From assembly GCA_030374735.1 (NCBI GenBank), contig JASCIV010000066.1, positions 1 to 55,646 on the forward strand: 55,646 nt of DNA. Reading direction: 5' to 3'. A model generated the notes under the pieces. That model was not told where the DNA came from. It made no database searches and saw only the letters and a program-made list of their open reading frames with translations. The translations under genes were made by a program, and so were the position numbers. Positions 39,107 through 48,254 of this stretch are shown one piece after another; the first letter of the stretch is position 1; each line of letters starts with the position of its first letter. The stretch is from Gracilaria caudata (lineage: Eukaryota; Rhodophyta; Florideophyceae; Gracilariales; Gracilariaceae).

Positions 39107-40759
39107 ATGGCGCAGTTGCATCTGCATGGATTCCTCAACAGCAAACATTCATCAATTTCCACTGCCACGTTCATCACCTCCACCAACTCAGTCGCACGCC
39201 TGCTTTCCACACATCGCGCAACGTTCCGCCGCCGCGTTCGAAGTTCAAATTCGCTGCGAATCGTAACACGTGCGCTGGCTTCTCAATCCATTAATGACAT
39301 TGTCAAATCGATCCGTTCTCGTGAAACATCCGCCTCAAAAGTGCTGCAAGACTCGCTTTCTCGAGTTGATTCTATCGAACCACTCGTCAATGCATTCCTC
39401 ACAATAGATGTGGAGCAAGCACAAGCGCAAGCGGCCCGAATAGATGAGCAAATAGCTCAGGGGAAGGACTCAGGCCCACTTGCAGGGGTTCCAATAGCCA
39501 TCAAGGATAACATCTCCACAAAAGGTATACCAACAACAGCAGCCAGTCGTATCCTGGATGGTTTCGTCCCCGCCTACAACGCTACCGCCGTGCAACGACT
39601 AATTGATGCTGGTGCTGTCATCCTGGGCAAGACCAATCTCGATGAGTTCGGCATGGGAGGCTCAACAGAGAATTCAGCTTTTGCGATCACACGGAATCCA
39701 TGGGATCTTTCTTGTGTGCCAGGTGGTTCCTCTGGAGGTTCAGCAGTTGCTGTTGCCGCTGGAATGTGTCCCGCTGCACTAGGTTCAGACACAGGAGGAA
39801 GCATTCGGCAACCAGCTTCATTTTGCGGTGTAACAGGATTCAAACCGTCGTATGGTCGAGTCAGTCGTCATGGTCTACTTTCATACGGTTCTTCACTGGA
39901 TACGGTTGGACCAATATGTCGCACGTCTCAAGATGCCGCCCTTATCATGCAGATTATCGCCGGGTCAGATGGGATGGACTCAACTGCGAGCGACTCACCT
40001 GTGAAACCTTTTGCAGATCTCTTGGAAGGAGATCTTTCTAATGTGCGGATTGCGGTTGTGAGTGAGTCACTGTCTTCTGGAGTGGATGCTGAAATATCTC
40101 AGGCGGTGCAAGGGGCACTGGACATCTTCAGAAGTCTAGGAGCGAGCGTGGATATTGTTTCATTACCGTTGCTGTCTGTAGCCGCTCCAACATACTATGT
40201 GATAACAAATTCTGAGGCCTCGGCTAATCTAGCCAGGTATGACGGCGTGAGATATGGCGTGCGGGGACTAGATGCCAAGAGCTCGTCGGACATGTACGCA
40301 GAATCACGTTCTTCTGGGTTTGGATGGGACGTGAAACGCCGCATCATGGAAGGCACGTACGCGCTTTCAAGTGGGTATTACGACGCTTACTATCTCAAAG
40401 CCCAACGAGTGAGAGCAGCGCTTACCAACTCCATGAAGGAGAAGTTTGCTGAAGGTTTTCATTTGCTGGTAACTCCGGTCGCACCATCACCGGCTTTTAG
40501 AATTGGGGAAAAGATATCTGACCCTATTTGGATGATGCTAAACGACATCTTGACAGTTCCGGCGAGTCTTGCGGGCCTTCCTGCCATCAGCGTGCCTTGC
40601 GGAACGACCTCGAAGAATTTGCCCATCGGGCTGCAAGTTATTGGTTCGTTTATGAACGATGGACTTGTTTTGAAAGCCGCCCATGCATTTCAACAAAAGA
40701 CCTCTCATCATGAGCAATTACCAGAACCAGTGGAAGGCGGTGTCGCTTTATCGGTGTAA
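39107..40759 (+). CDS. GATA: organellar Glu-tRNA(Gln) amidotransferase subunit A
   Basis: 550 aa. Glutaminase subunit of GatCAB, which converts Glu-tRNA(Gln) to Gln-tRNA(Gln) in plastids and mitochondria. Residues 1-58 are Ser/Thr/Arg-rich with few acids, a targeting sequence. The amidase signature is intact: Lys133 (AIKDN), cis-Ser208 (GGSSGGSA) and nucleophile Ser232 (GSDTGGSIRQPA), with the spacings of bacterial GatA (for example 99 and 24 residues in Staphylococcus). The usual C-terminal PTAP block appears here as LLVTPVAPSPAF. Plants and algae usually have one nuclear GatA for both organelles, so dual targeting is likely but not shown by sequence. Confidence 0.96.
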   Translation: MAQLHLHGFLNSKHSSISTATFITSTNSVARLLSTHRATFRRRVRSSNSLRIVTRALASQSINDIVKSIRSRETSASKVLQDSLSRVDSIEPLVNAFLTIDVEQAQAQAARIDEQIAQGKDSGPLAGVPIAIKDNISTKGIPTTAASRILDGFVPAYNATAVQRLIDAGAVILGKTNLDEFGMGGSTENSAFAITRNPWDLSCVPGGSSGGSAVAVAAGMCPAALGSDTGGSIRQPASFCGVTGFKPSYGRVSRHGLLSYGSSLDTVGPICRTSQDAALIMQIIAGSDGMDSTASDSPVKPFADLLEGDLSNVRIAVVSESLSSGVDAEISQAVQGALDIFRSLGASVDIVSLPLLSVAAPTYYVITNSEASANLARYDGVRYGVRGLDAKSSSDMYAESRSSGFGWDVKRRIMEGTYALSSGYYDAYYLKAQRVRAALTNSMKEKFAEGFHLLVTPVAPSPAFRIGEKISDPIWMMLNDILTVPASLAGLPAISVPCGTTSKNLPIGLQVIGSFMNDGLVLKAAHAFQQKTSHHEQLPEPVEGGVALSV

Positions 40760-41108
40760 ACAAAAAGCTGTGTATCGAATGCCTTTCCTGTCCCTTTCCG
40801 TCAAACTCCCTCTTAGATTCGATGGATGCGGTAATGAGGCCGAGATTCCCTTCATGGTATGGGCTAAAACGAATTCACCGCCCCATTCTACATAAGCCAG
40901 TCTACACGGGGTGTTTAGCTCCATGGGTTTTCCCTTCGTTGACAATCTGTACTTCGTCTGCACAGGTATGTGCTATACCCAGTTGGTAACCCCACGAATC
41001 CTTCACCCTATGCGTGTTGTGCATGAGTTCACACGACCGATTATGACTTGGAATGGCTCAGTTCCTTATTCTGATGTTCTCCATGGACCGTACCAGCTCG
41101 TGGCATGA
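40760..41108. other. convergent 3' spacer
   Basis: Between the stops of GatA and the following minus-strand gene. Nothing recognisable. Confidence 0.6.
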
Positions 41109-43205
41109 TCAAACGTAGGATGCCACCTCATCGCTCGCTCTATTATCCTCAACAGTCTCATTCACGAACAGGGCGCCGACGAGGGTTCCCTGGTCATTTC
41201 TTCCCGCCTCAATTCTCAATCGTGATGGCGCGTTTAGTTCTATCGCAGATACAGTGTTCCAAATGTCAGGAAACGCATCACTGACGGGAAACATTAGGAG
41301 AAGTTGTTTTGACACCAGCAATGCTGCATAATCCCCTACAAAGTGTCCGGTCCTAGGAGAGTACATGGAGGAGAAAGCGCCTACACTGGGAATGGCCTGC
41401 CACGCGAAGTTCTGCTCTTCGAGAGCTCCGCTCTTTTCACGCGTTAGCAACTGACAGCTGGAAAGACGGCGTCGATCATGCATGCGTGCCTCTCTTACTC
41501 TTCGCGAAACCTTCCTCTTTTTCACAGTGCGATCCCGACGCCGTGATGCCTGGTTTGGTTCATCTGGGATTCGATTCTCCACCCAGCTTACGTCATTCTC
41601 AGTAATGTTTTCTTCTCTGGTTGTGCTGTAACTTGTTGAAACGTGATCACAGGACATTGGAGGGTACTCTGGATGCAGCACCACCCCGCGTCCACGCCAT
41701 TGACCAAACAACTTAGCAGCATTTGCCACCTCGAGTGCGAGTCCAGAACGCAAATGCTGTGCTCGAGAGTCTGACGCGAATCTGTGAGGCAAAAATGTCG
41801 TCAGGAATTCTTTAAGAACGACAACATGAGAGAACTTCAACTGGAGTTTTCTTCCTTTTCTTTTGACCTCCTTTCCAACGCTGGTACAAAGAAATACTCT
41901 ATGACGGGCAGGAAGCCCCTCGTATTCCGATCGCAGTCCAATCTCCAGCTCTGGGCGGCAGCTCTTGCTCATAGTCATCGATGCCAGGCAGACGCGGCTC
42001 ATAGTGAAAAACTCAGTATCTTTCGGACTTATGCCATTCCTTCGGCACACAACATAACAGCCCCCTGCAGATACTGCTCGACCTGGAACAAGCGCTTCAC
42101 CATGCTTTGGCGAAGGGACACATAGGTCAGACACATGGTCAAGAGAATCACCGCTTGCTGTTGAGCTCCATACTACCCTCTTATCTGCTCCTTTTTCCAC
42201 GGAGCTGCGCAGGTTCAGGCATGCCGTCAACTGCGGAGCAAACTTGCCGTCAGATTCTAACGAAAATACTCTGACGGTTCCCTGCCACACTCCGCAGTTT
42301 GCATTTACAAACGAGTCTTGTTGATGCGGTGGAGTGTGCTGTTCAGAAGGATCCTTCGGTTTTAATCTATCCATTGGATCTTTGAAGGGAGGAAGAAAAT
42401 AAGATTCTCCTCTTGTGGCACCTCCACCTCGAGCTCGTGCTTCTGCCTGCCAACGGGCGAATTCTTCTGGCTCTGGCACGTCAACGTTACCACTCAAACT
42501 GAACGGTTCTGCAGGCTCGTCCCAGAACTCTGTGTTCATCATGTCGTAGCTGCTGCTCAGAGCGTCTATTTCGTCCTGCTCGCTCTTGAATTGGTTTCTT
42601 TTCAACAAGTCTGTTTCCCCCAGCGATGCAAGAAGGTCCTCGTCTCTGGGATCTGTTTCTGGTTTGGGTGACTTTCGGAAATGAATGTGACGTGGATCAC
42701 CGTCAAGGTCGCTTTCTGGCATCGGATCTTGCCAACCTTTCCCGTTTATGGCATCATGCGTTCGAAGAGTCTTCTTGAAGCTTTCCAATTCGACCTCATC
42801 ATGCATATCTGATAGCAGCATTACGTCGTCGGGAGGAAAGTGCTCGTCCAGCTTTGCTTTTGGACGTGATGCCATATCCTTTCTGACTTGCTTCAAATCT
42901 CGTGCGCGGTTGTCAAATAAATAAGGAGCCTCCATATCGTCTAGTTCATAATCTTCCTTTGCGATAATATGTACGTTCTTCTTGTGTTTGTACTGTTCCT
43001 TCAGCTCGTCGTAGTAATCTCGATCAAAGTCGTCAGCACCCCAGCCATCATCGTGAGAATTGCCCGTCACCATCGTCTTTACGGGAGCTTTCAGGATGGT
43101 CGTACAAGTTCGTGAGGAACGTAATGTTGGCAACTGAAATTCGTTTCGCGAGCTTCTGAATGGAAGCACAAAACTTGAAACAAAGGCAATGTTGTTGGAC
43201 ATCAT
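41109..43205 (-). CDS. unknown plastid-targeted protein, 698 aa
   Basis: ATG start. The first 40 residues (Phe/Ser/Arg-rich, few acids) look like a transit peptide. Residues 50-300 are acidic, with many Asp/Glu and aromatic residues (DDFDRDYYDEL, NTEFWDEP), probably mostly disordered. The C-terminal half is more ordered: GVWQGTVRVFSLESDGKF near 315 opens a beta-rich region, and a 40-residue Arg/Lys-rich insertion (SRRRDRTVKKRKVSRRVREARMHDRRR, cited in part) interrupts it near 570. The last 100 residues (SMYSPRTGHFVGDYAALLVS and on) are again beta-like. A lipocalin-type or DUF3598-like fold is possible for the ordered half, but I cannot show it. Confidence 0.7.
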   Translation of the reverse strand: MMSNNIAFVSSFVLPFRSSRNEFQLPTLRSSRTCTTILKAPVKTMVTGNSHDDGWGADDFDRDYYDELKEQYKHKKNVHIIAKEDYELDDMEAPYLFDNRARDLKQVRKDMASRPKAKLDEHFPPDDVMLLSDMHDEVELESFKKTLRTHDAINGKGWQDPMPESDLDGDPRHIHFRKSPKPETDPRDEDLLASLGETDLLKRNQFKSEQDEIDALSSSYDMMNTEFWDEPAEPFSLSGNVDVPEPEEFARWQAEARARGGGATRGESYFLPPFKDPMDRLKPKDPSEQHTPPHQQDSFVNANCGVWQGTVRVFSLESDGKFAPQLTACLNLRSSVEKGADKRVVWSSTASGDSLDHVSDLCVPSPKHGEALVPGRAVSAGGCYVVCRRNGISPKDTEFFTMSRVCLASMTMSKSCRPELEIGLRSEYEGLPARHRVFLCTSVGKEVKRKGRKLQLKFSHVVVLKEFLTTFLPHRFASDSRAQHLRSGLALEVANAAKLFGQWRGRGVVLHPEYPPMSCDHVSTSYSTTREENITENDVSWVENRIPDEPNQASRRRDRTVKKRKVSRRVREARMHDRRRLSSCQLLTREKSGALEEQNFAWQAIPSVGAFSSMYSPRTGHFVGDYAALLVSKQLLLMFPVSDAFPDIWNTVSAIELNAPSRLRIEAGRNDQGTLVGALFVNETVEDNRASDEVASYV

Positions 43206-43658
43206 GATAGAAGGCGCGAAAGGATAAGGGAACGCCTGAAACTAAAAGAAGCGAAGCGGATCAAAGCATGCACACCACTGCTCCCTATTCACAGCAAGCG
43301 CAGGGGTCGTCAACACCGTGTTGATCCTCGTCACTCATGTGAGCAGCTCACAGCTCATCTGTGACAGGAGTTGAATCACGTCAGGTGATCTTCACGACAC
43401 TACGGATGATCTCTCATTTTTCGCGGGCGCACAGAATACTGCAAGCAAAATATCTTATTATACGAGATTATGCAGTATGTATGATACAGTTGGTCAACCA
43501 CACCACCATCGTGGTCGATCACTGTGTATCTTTACCAGCCCTGAACAACGCAACCAAACAGGCATACTGTCCACATCGTTCGTTTCGCTTTATACAGAAA
43601 GAAAGCCACGAGTCACATAGATAACGAAGCAAAAAAAGTGCGGGCGTGAAAAAACTAC
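43206..43658. other. intergenic
   Basis: Upstream of the unknown plastid protein gene and downstream of CbbX, both on the minus strand. Nothing recognisable. Confidence 0.5.
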
Positions 43659-44864
43659 TTATTCAACGATTGCGCTATCGCCACGAGCCTCAAGTTCCTG
43701 CGCGGAAACCAAGTCCTGTGGCATTAGGGTCATAAGATCGGTCCTAGACACCATACCATCCGCTCCTGGCTTCATAGCATCATTAAACAGGCGAATGGAA
43801 GCTCTCATCCTAGCACGATCCACAGCATTACGCACGGTTCTAGCGTTAGAAAAGTAGGGCAATTCCATACGTTTCTCAATGTACTCCTTGAACACCGGTT
43901 CCGCACCCTCTGCAAACTCATACTCAAGCTCACGGCTCATCACCTGTGCAATTGCAACCAGTTCTTCGGAAGAGTAGTTAGGGAAATTGATGTGATTACC
44001 AATACGAGAGCTCATACCAGGGTTGTAGCCGTAGAACCTGTCCATTCGATCCTCATAACCGGCCAACACCACCACCAAGTCGTCGCGCTGGTGCTCCATG
44101 ACCTGCAGCAGAATTTCGATGGATTCCTGCCCGTAATCCTTGTCATTGGACGCATTGTACAGGTAATACGCCTCATCAATGAGCAGAACTCCCCCAAACG
44201 CCTTCTTGACGACCTCTTTTGTCTTGGGTGCCGTATGGCCGACATACTGTCCAACAAGGTCATCACGGGTGGCAACCACCAGATGGCCCTGACGGCAGTA
44301 TCCCATCCTCTTCAACAGCTGCCCCATCCTCATAGCAACAGTCGTCTTTCCAGTACCCGGAGCACCCGTAAAGGACATATGCAGCGACGGCACAGCGGTC
44401 TCAAGTCCCAAGCCCTTTCTCAACTTATCCACAATCAACAATGCAGCTATCTCAGCAACCCTGGTCTTGACGGGCTTGAGCCCAACCAAGTCCCTATCAA
44501 GTTGGTCCAATTCCTCCTGCACACCCGCCTCAAACATGTGCTGATTGACACTTCCCACCTCCAAATCGTCCGGAATGCTGTTCAATTTGTCCACCTTTCG
44601 TTGACGCGCCATCTTCTTCTCCTGCTTCTCCAGCGCCTTTCTCTCGTTCTCCTCGCGCAATTTTCGCGCCTCCACATCCTTCTCCTTGAGCGCATCGGAC
44701 AGACGACGCGTGACCGGCGTCTCATACTGCGGCGCCTCTGTATCAGCCATGCGCGTGGTGCGCACGCTACGAGCGCCTCGCGACGCACGCGGCGCGCACA
44801 CAAGACGCGCAGAAGACGAACGAGAGCCGCGAAGCGGCGTGGCGCCGGTGGGAATGAAAGCCAT
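43659..44864 (-). CDS. cbbX: nuclear-encoded red-type Rubisco activase CbbX
   Basis: 401 aa. AAA+ ATPase that pulls on the extended C-terminus of the red-type Rubisco large subunit to release inhibitory sugar phosphates. Residues 1-40 (MAFIPTGATPLRGSRSSSAR and on) are a transit peptide. Walker A GAPGTGKTT (167-175), pore loop YVGHT (207-211), Walker B VLLIDE (226-231), sensor-1 strand VVLAGYEDRMD (266-275), arginine finger in GMSSRIG (Arg287) and sensor-2 helix NARTVRNAVDRARMR (340-354). A charged coiled coil (about 55-95) precedes the AAA+ core and is longer than in bacterial CbbX. Red algal plastids also encode CbbX; nuclear and plastid forms are known to co-assemble in red algae. The gene is strong evidence for the lineage. 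Confidence 0.96.
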   Translation of the reverse strand: MAFIPTGATPLRGSRSSSARLVCAPRASRGARSVRTTRMADTEAPQYETPVTRRLSDALKEKDVEARKLREENERKALEKQEKKMARQRKVDKLNSIPDDLEVGSVNQHMFEAGVQEELDQLDRDLVGLKPVKTRVAEIAALLIVDKLRKGLGLETAVPSLHMSFTGAPGTGKTTVAMRMGQLLKRMGYCRQGHLVVATRDDLVGQYVGHTAPKTKEVVKKAFGGVLLIDEAYYLYNASNDKDYGQESIEILLQVMEHQRDDLVVVLAGYEDRMDRFYGYNPGMSSRIGNHINFPNYSSEELVAIAQVMSRELEYEFAEGAEPVFKEYIEKRMELPYFSNARTVRNAVDRARMRASIRLFNDAMKPGADGMVSRTDLMTLMPQDLVSAQELEARGDSAIVE

Positions 44865-45519
44865 ATCTCAGCACGGATTGACGCTTAGCGGCTTCTCTGC
44901 GGAAAAAAGAACGGCGGCGACGTGTCGGTGAACGGCACAACAGCTCGGTGAACGGCGCCTGGGAGACGGCGCAGCGCGGGCTGGGCGGCGCTTTTGAGCA
45001 CCGCGCGCACGAGAGCAGCGCGCGCGATGGGTGGGGCGCTTTGCGTGGGTTGTGTGGCGCGCAAGGCGGCGAGATTGCGCTGCACGGCGAGTGTGGAATG
45101 GTTCTCGCCACTTGGCGGCGCGTCATTGCATGAGCCGCTTGGACGCTGCCGTCCGCTTCGCCGGCTCAAAGCACAGCGCGCTGTAAATCGGCGCGTTCCA
45201 GAAAAGGCTCGCCTCCAAGAACAAGTTCTTGAACTTTCACCGAAAAAGGGACGAAAGTTGCGGCGCTTTTGCAGAATCTGCGCTCAGATCTTGCCGCGCC
45301 GCAGCATGAGCCAATGAGCACGCGGCACGGCGCGTGCGCGCACGTCGCATGCGTTCCATTCGTCGTCATCGCCAAATATCTGCGCGCCATCCCCCCAGCA
45401 TGCCGCCTTCTTGAAGGCTTATCTGTTGCTCCCAATCTCGCTCCGCGCGCGGGACGAGCGCTGGGCACTGCTTGTTCGCCTGCTCTTTCGTGGCTCGCTT
45501 CGCCAATTCGCTGCTCGTG
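44865..45519. promoter_or_regulatory. GC-rich divergent promoter upstream of CbbX
   Basis: Spacer between CbbX (minus) and a small plus-strand precursor gene. Rich in GCGC and CGCC; CCAAT-like elements occur as GAGCCAATGAG near 45308 and CGCCAATTCG near 45502. No TATA box seen. Confidence 0.45.
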
Positions 45520-45759
45520 ATGGACTCTCAGAGCTACGCCTTCATCGCCGCAAAGCCGCTGGTCGCACGCTCGCGTCGCGCGCCCGGTCGCCGTGTTCCG
45601 ACGTGTCGCGCGCGCTCGCCACCGGCTCCGGTGTCTGCACGCAGGTTCACCAGACGCGCTCTTATCTCGGCCACTGCTTCACTGTTCGCTCTTTCCGTCG
45701 CCGCCCGTATACAACGAGCGCAAGCCACTCAGCAGCAATCGCGGCAACAACGAAAGTGA
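45520..45759 (+). CDS. small plastid precursor with bipartite (Tat-like) targeting sequence
   Basis: 79 aa from the ATG at 45520 (an upstream TTG is ignored). Residues 2-40 are Ser/Arg/Pro/Ala-rich, with the AFIAAKP block resembling the MAFIP start of the CbbX precursor. Then comes a twin-arginine and hydrophobic segment ending in Ala-x-Ala-like sites (RRALISATASLFALSVAARI...RAQA), the pattern of a thylakoid Tat or spontaneous-insertion signal. Only about 10 residues follow (TQQQSRQQRK). Either the product is a single-span thylakoid mini-protein, or this is a first exon and the mature part lies downstream (a GT follows near the stop). No family recognised. Confidence 0.45.
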   Translation: MDSQSYAFIAAKPLVARSRRAPGRRVPTCRARSPPAPVSARRFTRRALISATASLFALSVAARIQRAQATQQQSRQQRK

Positions 45760-45873
45760 GATTAAACCATTTTTTTGTCTGTCTAGTAGTACAGGAAGGA
45801 TAACCTCCGTGGATGGGTGGCGCGGGGGAAGGGGGGGCGAGGGGGAGGACGGGGTGAAGGTGAGGTGGGTCCA

Positions 45874-46677
45874 TTAATTGTCTTTGGCGCCATTTTGCGC
45901 ATCACTATCGTGCTTTTTCTCGTCGTCAAAAACGTGTGCTAAACACCAATCCACCTCGTCCTGTTGTTTGTTCTCGCCACTTAATCGTCTCATGACCACT
46001 GTCAACTGTCTCAAAATGCGTTCCAGGTCGCAATGAACGTCACTCAAGCCCGATCCACACCTCGCTAGCCGACACACTCTCCCGTTCAGTTCGTCCGCCA
46101 GAAGCTCTCGTTGTTTCAAATCAACCAGTTCGAACAGCGGGCTCAGCTCCGGTTGCTTGTATGCCAACAGCGCAAAGTACTTTCGCAACATGTGCATGGC
46201 GTCGCCGTGTCGCTTTCCAAGCGGAACGATGTTGCTCTGCGCGAAGTTTAGCGCATGCACCGTTTGTTTGTTACGAATAAGCTCGGTGAAATGTTGACAT
46301 AGCAAGCGCGCGTACAACATTGGGTATTGCTTTTGTACCGTGGTTTGAGCTGTATTCTGTATCACTTCGTCCGCCTGTTGAATCGATTCTAATACGTTTC
46401 CCTGTCGAAGCTGTTCCGTCATGTTTCTGCGTTGCTTGAGCTCCGTCATGGCGCCGTTGAGAGTGTGTTGTAGCTGCGTCTCATGTCGCTGCACCTGCTC
46501 TCGGAAGAACGCGCTCGCCGTCTGCTCGTAGAAGTTGTGCAGCAGATAGTTCATCACATGCTTGCGAACAACAGTATCGGCCACTTTGCAGTGCTGAGCG
46601 CCTTCGTTCCACGTCTGCGACGGCTGCTGCACGCTTCCGCCGTGCTGCTTGTCGCCCTCTTGCTGCTCCACCTCCAT
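45874..46677 (-). CDS. LisH-CTLH protein, GID8-like
   Basis: 267 aa from the ATG at 46677; the longer upstream frame begins at GTG and is GC-rich noise. LisH motif at about 35-60 (VRKHVMNYLLHNFYEQTASAFF), then CTLH at about 90-150 (RRNMTEQLRQGNVLESIQQADEVI...YARLLCQHFTELIR), then a CRA-like helical end (HALNFAQSNIVPLG, ALLAYKQPELSPL). This layout matches GID8/TWA1 (about 230 aa), the scaffold of the CTLH/GID ubiquitin ligase. RanBPM-type proteins share it but add a SPRY domain, absent here. Partners GID1, GID2 and GID9 are not in the window. GID8 is the best fit but other CTLH members cannot be excluded. Confidence 0.75.
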   Translation of the reverse strand: MEVEQQEGDKQHGGSVQQPSQTWNEGAQHCKVADTVVRKHVMNYLLHNFYEQTASAFFREQVQRHETQLQHTLNGAMTELKQRRNMTEQLRQGNVLESIQQADEVIQNTAQTTVQKQYPMLYARLLCQHFTELIRNKQTVHALNFAQSNIVPLGKRHGDAMHMLRKYFALLAYKQPELSPLFELVDLKQRELLADELNGRVCRLARCGSGLSDVHCDLERILRQLTVVMRRLSGENKQQDEVDWCLAHVFDDEKKHDSDAQNGAKDN

Positions 46678-46831
46678 CTCTGCGACGAAGGGAGGCGATG
46701 GCGCGCGAAAAGCTGTGACGGGGTTTGGGAAGCTCACACGCGCTCTGCGCAGGAGGCAGCGTCTACGCGTGCGCGCGTGGAGGCCCCACAATGCACGGCG
46801 AAGCGCCTCAAAAACAGCAAAGAGGCGCCAG

Positions 46832-46889
46832 CGCCACGTGCGCCAGCGCGAGCGGCTGCGCGCCACGTGCGCCAGCGCGAGCGGCTGCG
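46832..46889. repeat. 29-bp perfect tandem duplication carrying a G-box
   Basis: 46832-46860 and 46861-46889 are identical. Each unit holds CACGTG within GCCACGTGC (46835-46840 and 46864-46869), 158-190 bases upstream of the GID8-like start. A CCAAT follows at 46892-46896. Duplication of a promoter element by replication slippage is the simplest reading. Confidence 0.85.
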
Positions 46890-46895
46890 CGCCAA

Positions 46896-48254
46896 TCAGA
46901 ACAGGCGCCGGTCAAAGCGCGTCTCGTCAAAGTACTCCGTGCGCACGACGCGCTGCGCAAAGCGCCGCCCGTCAAACGTCAGCAGCGCCCTCTCCGCGTC
47001 CTCGCGGCTCTCAAACTTGAGAAACACCTTGCCCACTGCCCTTCTCACGCGCTCCCCGTCGCGCGGGCGCGCAATCAACACCTCCTCCACGCCCCCCAAT
47101 TTCGCCGCCTCCTCGCGCATGTCCTCCACGATCTCCTCGTACTCGTCGTCGTCCTCCAGTTCCTCCTCCGTCACCCCGTCGCACACCGCTACCACGCGCG
47201 AGATGTCCGGCAGCAACAGCTGCTTGCTCACGGTGCCCGCGCCGTTCATTCCAAGCGAAGTGAGCATTCCTGACGCGTGAGTGGCCGTCCCGTTCGTGTG
47301 CGTCGCTCGACGCACCGTGAGTGTCTTGTCGCCCACTTGCATGCCGTGCAACCCTTCGCACGCCGCGTCCACCACTTCTGCATCCACGTACTCAAAGAAC
47401 GCGAACCCCTTACTCATGCCCGTGTTGGGTTCTTTAATCAGGTTAAATGCCGCAAGAGCTCCGTAGCTTGACAACAGGTTCTTGATCTGATCCTCGGTCA
47501 GGTTGTACGGGATTCCTCCCACAAATACCTTGTTCGGTCCGTCCGAAACCTGCGTTGAAACAATTCCCAAAATGCTCGGGTCAAAGCCGTCGGGAGGACG
47601 TGGGTCGCCAGCCATTGTAGCATTGTAGTCGTTCGGTCTTCTTAGCCGTAGAAACATATCACCAAACTTCACACCGTCCAATGCCAAACCCGCCGCAGCT
47701 TCTCGAATTGTGCGCGTCTCAATGAAAGCAAACCGCTTTTCAAGGTTAGTGTACACAGAAATCACAGCGTTTCCTTCTGATTCAATGCCGCGTGCAGCTC
47801 TCAACGCGCGGTTGAAAAAATCTTCGATCTGAGCATCTGTGGTATCGGCCGGAAGATTGCCAACGTACAACCGACGAGCATGCCGCGTTGACTGCATACC
47901 CCCTTCCACCGTAGTTGCGGCCGCAGCCACATTCGTCACCGTGGGTGTAACAGCATGCACGCCCGAAGGATTCAGTAAAGCTTTCAACGCATCGATGTTT
48001 ATCCCTGCCAGCGGTCCAGTCTCCCCTTCGACCGGCGCGTGAACAATGTCGTTAGGACCTGGGATCGGAGCGCGATTCGCCTCCAATCGTGGAATCTGTC
48101 CCACACTTCTAGCAACATGTGGTGCAAACGGCGTGGATCCACCGGCAGGTGGTACCGGTATGCCGTAGGGGAATTCCCGAACGTCCCAAAGCGTCGGTCG
48201 ACGACGTCGTCGACGCGGAGGAGAGGTTCGTCGCTCGCGACGTGTGTGTTCCAT
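46896..48254 (-). CDS. U2AF2: splicing factor U2AF large subunit
   Basis: 452 aa from the ATG at 48254, where the basic N-terminus begins. U2AF65 binds the polypyrimidine tract and recruits U2 snRNP to the branch point. The N-terminal Arg-rich stretch (RRRRRR) followed by PTLWDV matches the Trp-containing ligand that binds U2AF35. RRM1 at about 128-207 (RRLYVGNLP), RRM2 at 242-316 (NKVFVGGIP, KGFAFFEY), and the third, UHM-type RRM at 350-447 with acidic helix EEELEDDDEYEEI and the 'R-x-F' loop (GRRFAQRVV). An upstream ATG at 48419 would add 55 residues of no clear type. Presence fits with the introns found nearby. Confidence 0.93.
   Translation of the reverse strand: MEHTRRERRTSPPRRRRRRPTLWDVREFPYGIPVPPAGGSTPFAPHVARSVGQIPRLEANRAPIPGPNDIVHAPVEGETGPLAGINIDALKALLNPSGVHAVTPTVTNVAAAATTVEGGMQSTRHARRLYVGNLPADTTDAQIEDFFNRALRAARGIESEGNAVISVYTNLEKRFAFIETRTIREAAAGLALDGVKFGDMFLRLRRPNDYNATMAGDPRPPDGFDPSILGIVSTQVSDGPNKVFVGGIPYNLTEDQIKNLLSSYGALAAFNLIKEPNTGMSKGFAFFEYVDAEVVDAACEGLHGMQVGDKTLTVRRATHTNGTATHASGMLTSLGMNGAGTVSKQLLLPDISRVVAVCDGVTEEELEDDDEYEEIVEDMREEAAKLGGVEEVLIARPRDGERVRRAVGKVFLKFESREDAERALLTFDGRRFAQRVVRTEYFDETRFDRRLF

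Noticed and set aside
43992..44888. 298-codon frame opposite CbbX
   Set aside because: Antisense to a conserved AAA+ gene, Leu/His-rich, no domain.
46483..47280. 265-codon plus-strand frame across the GID8-like and U2AF2 genes
   Set aside because: Spans two conserved genes in antisense; Ser/Arg low complexity.
48195..48215. 18-nt perfect palindrome GTCGACGACGTCGTCGAC
   Set aside because: It lies in the U2AF2 Arg repeat and is explained by repeated CGA/CGT arginine codons.
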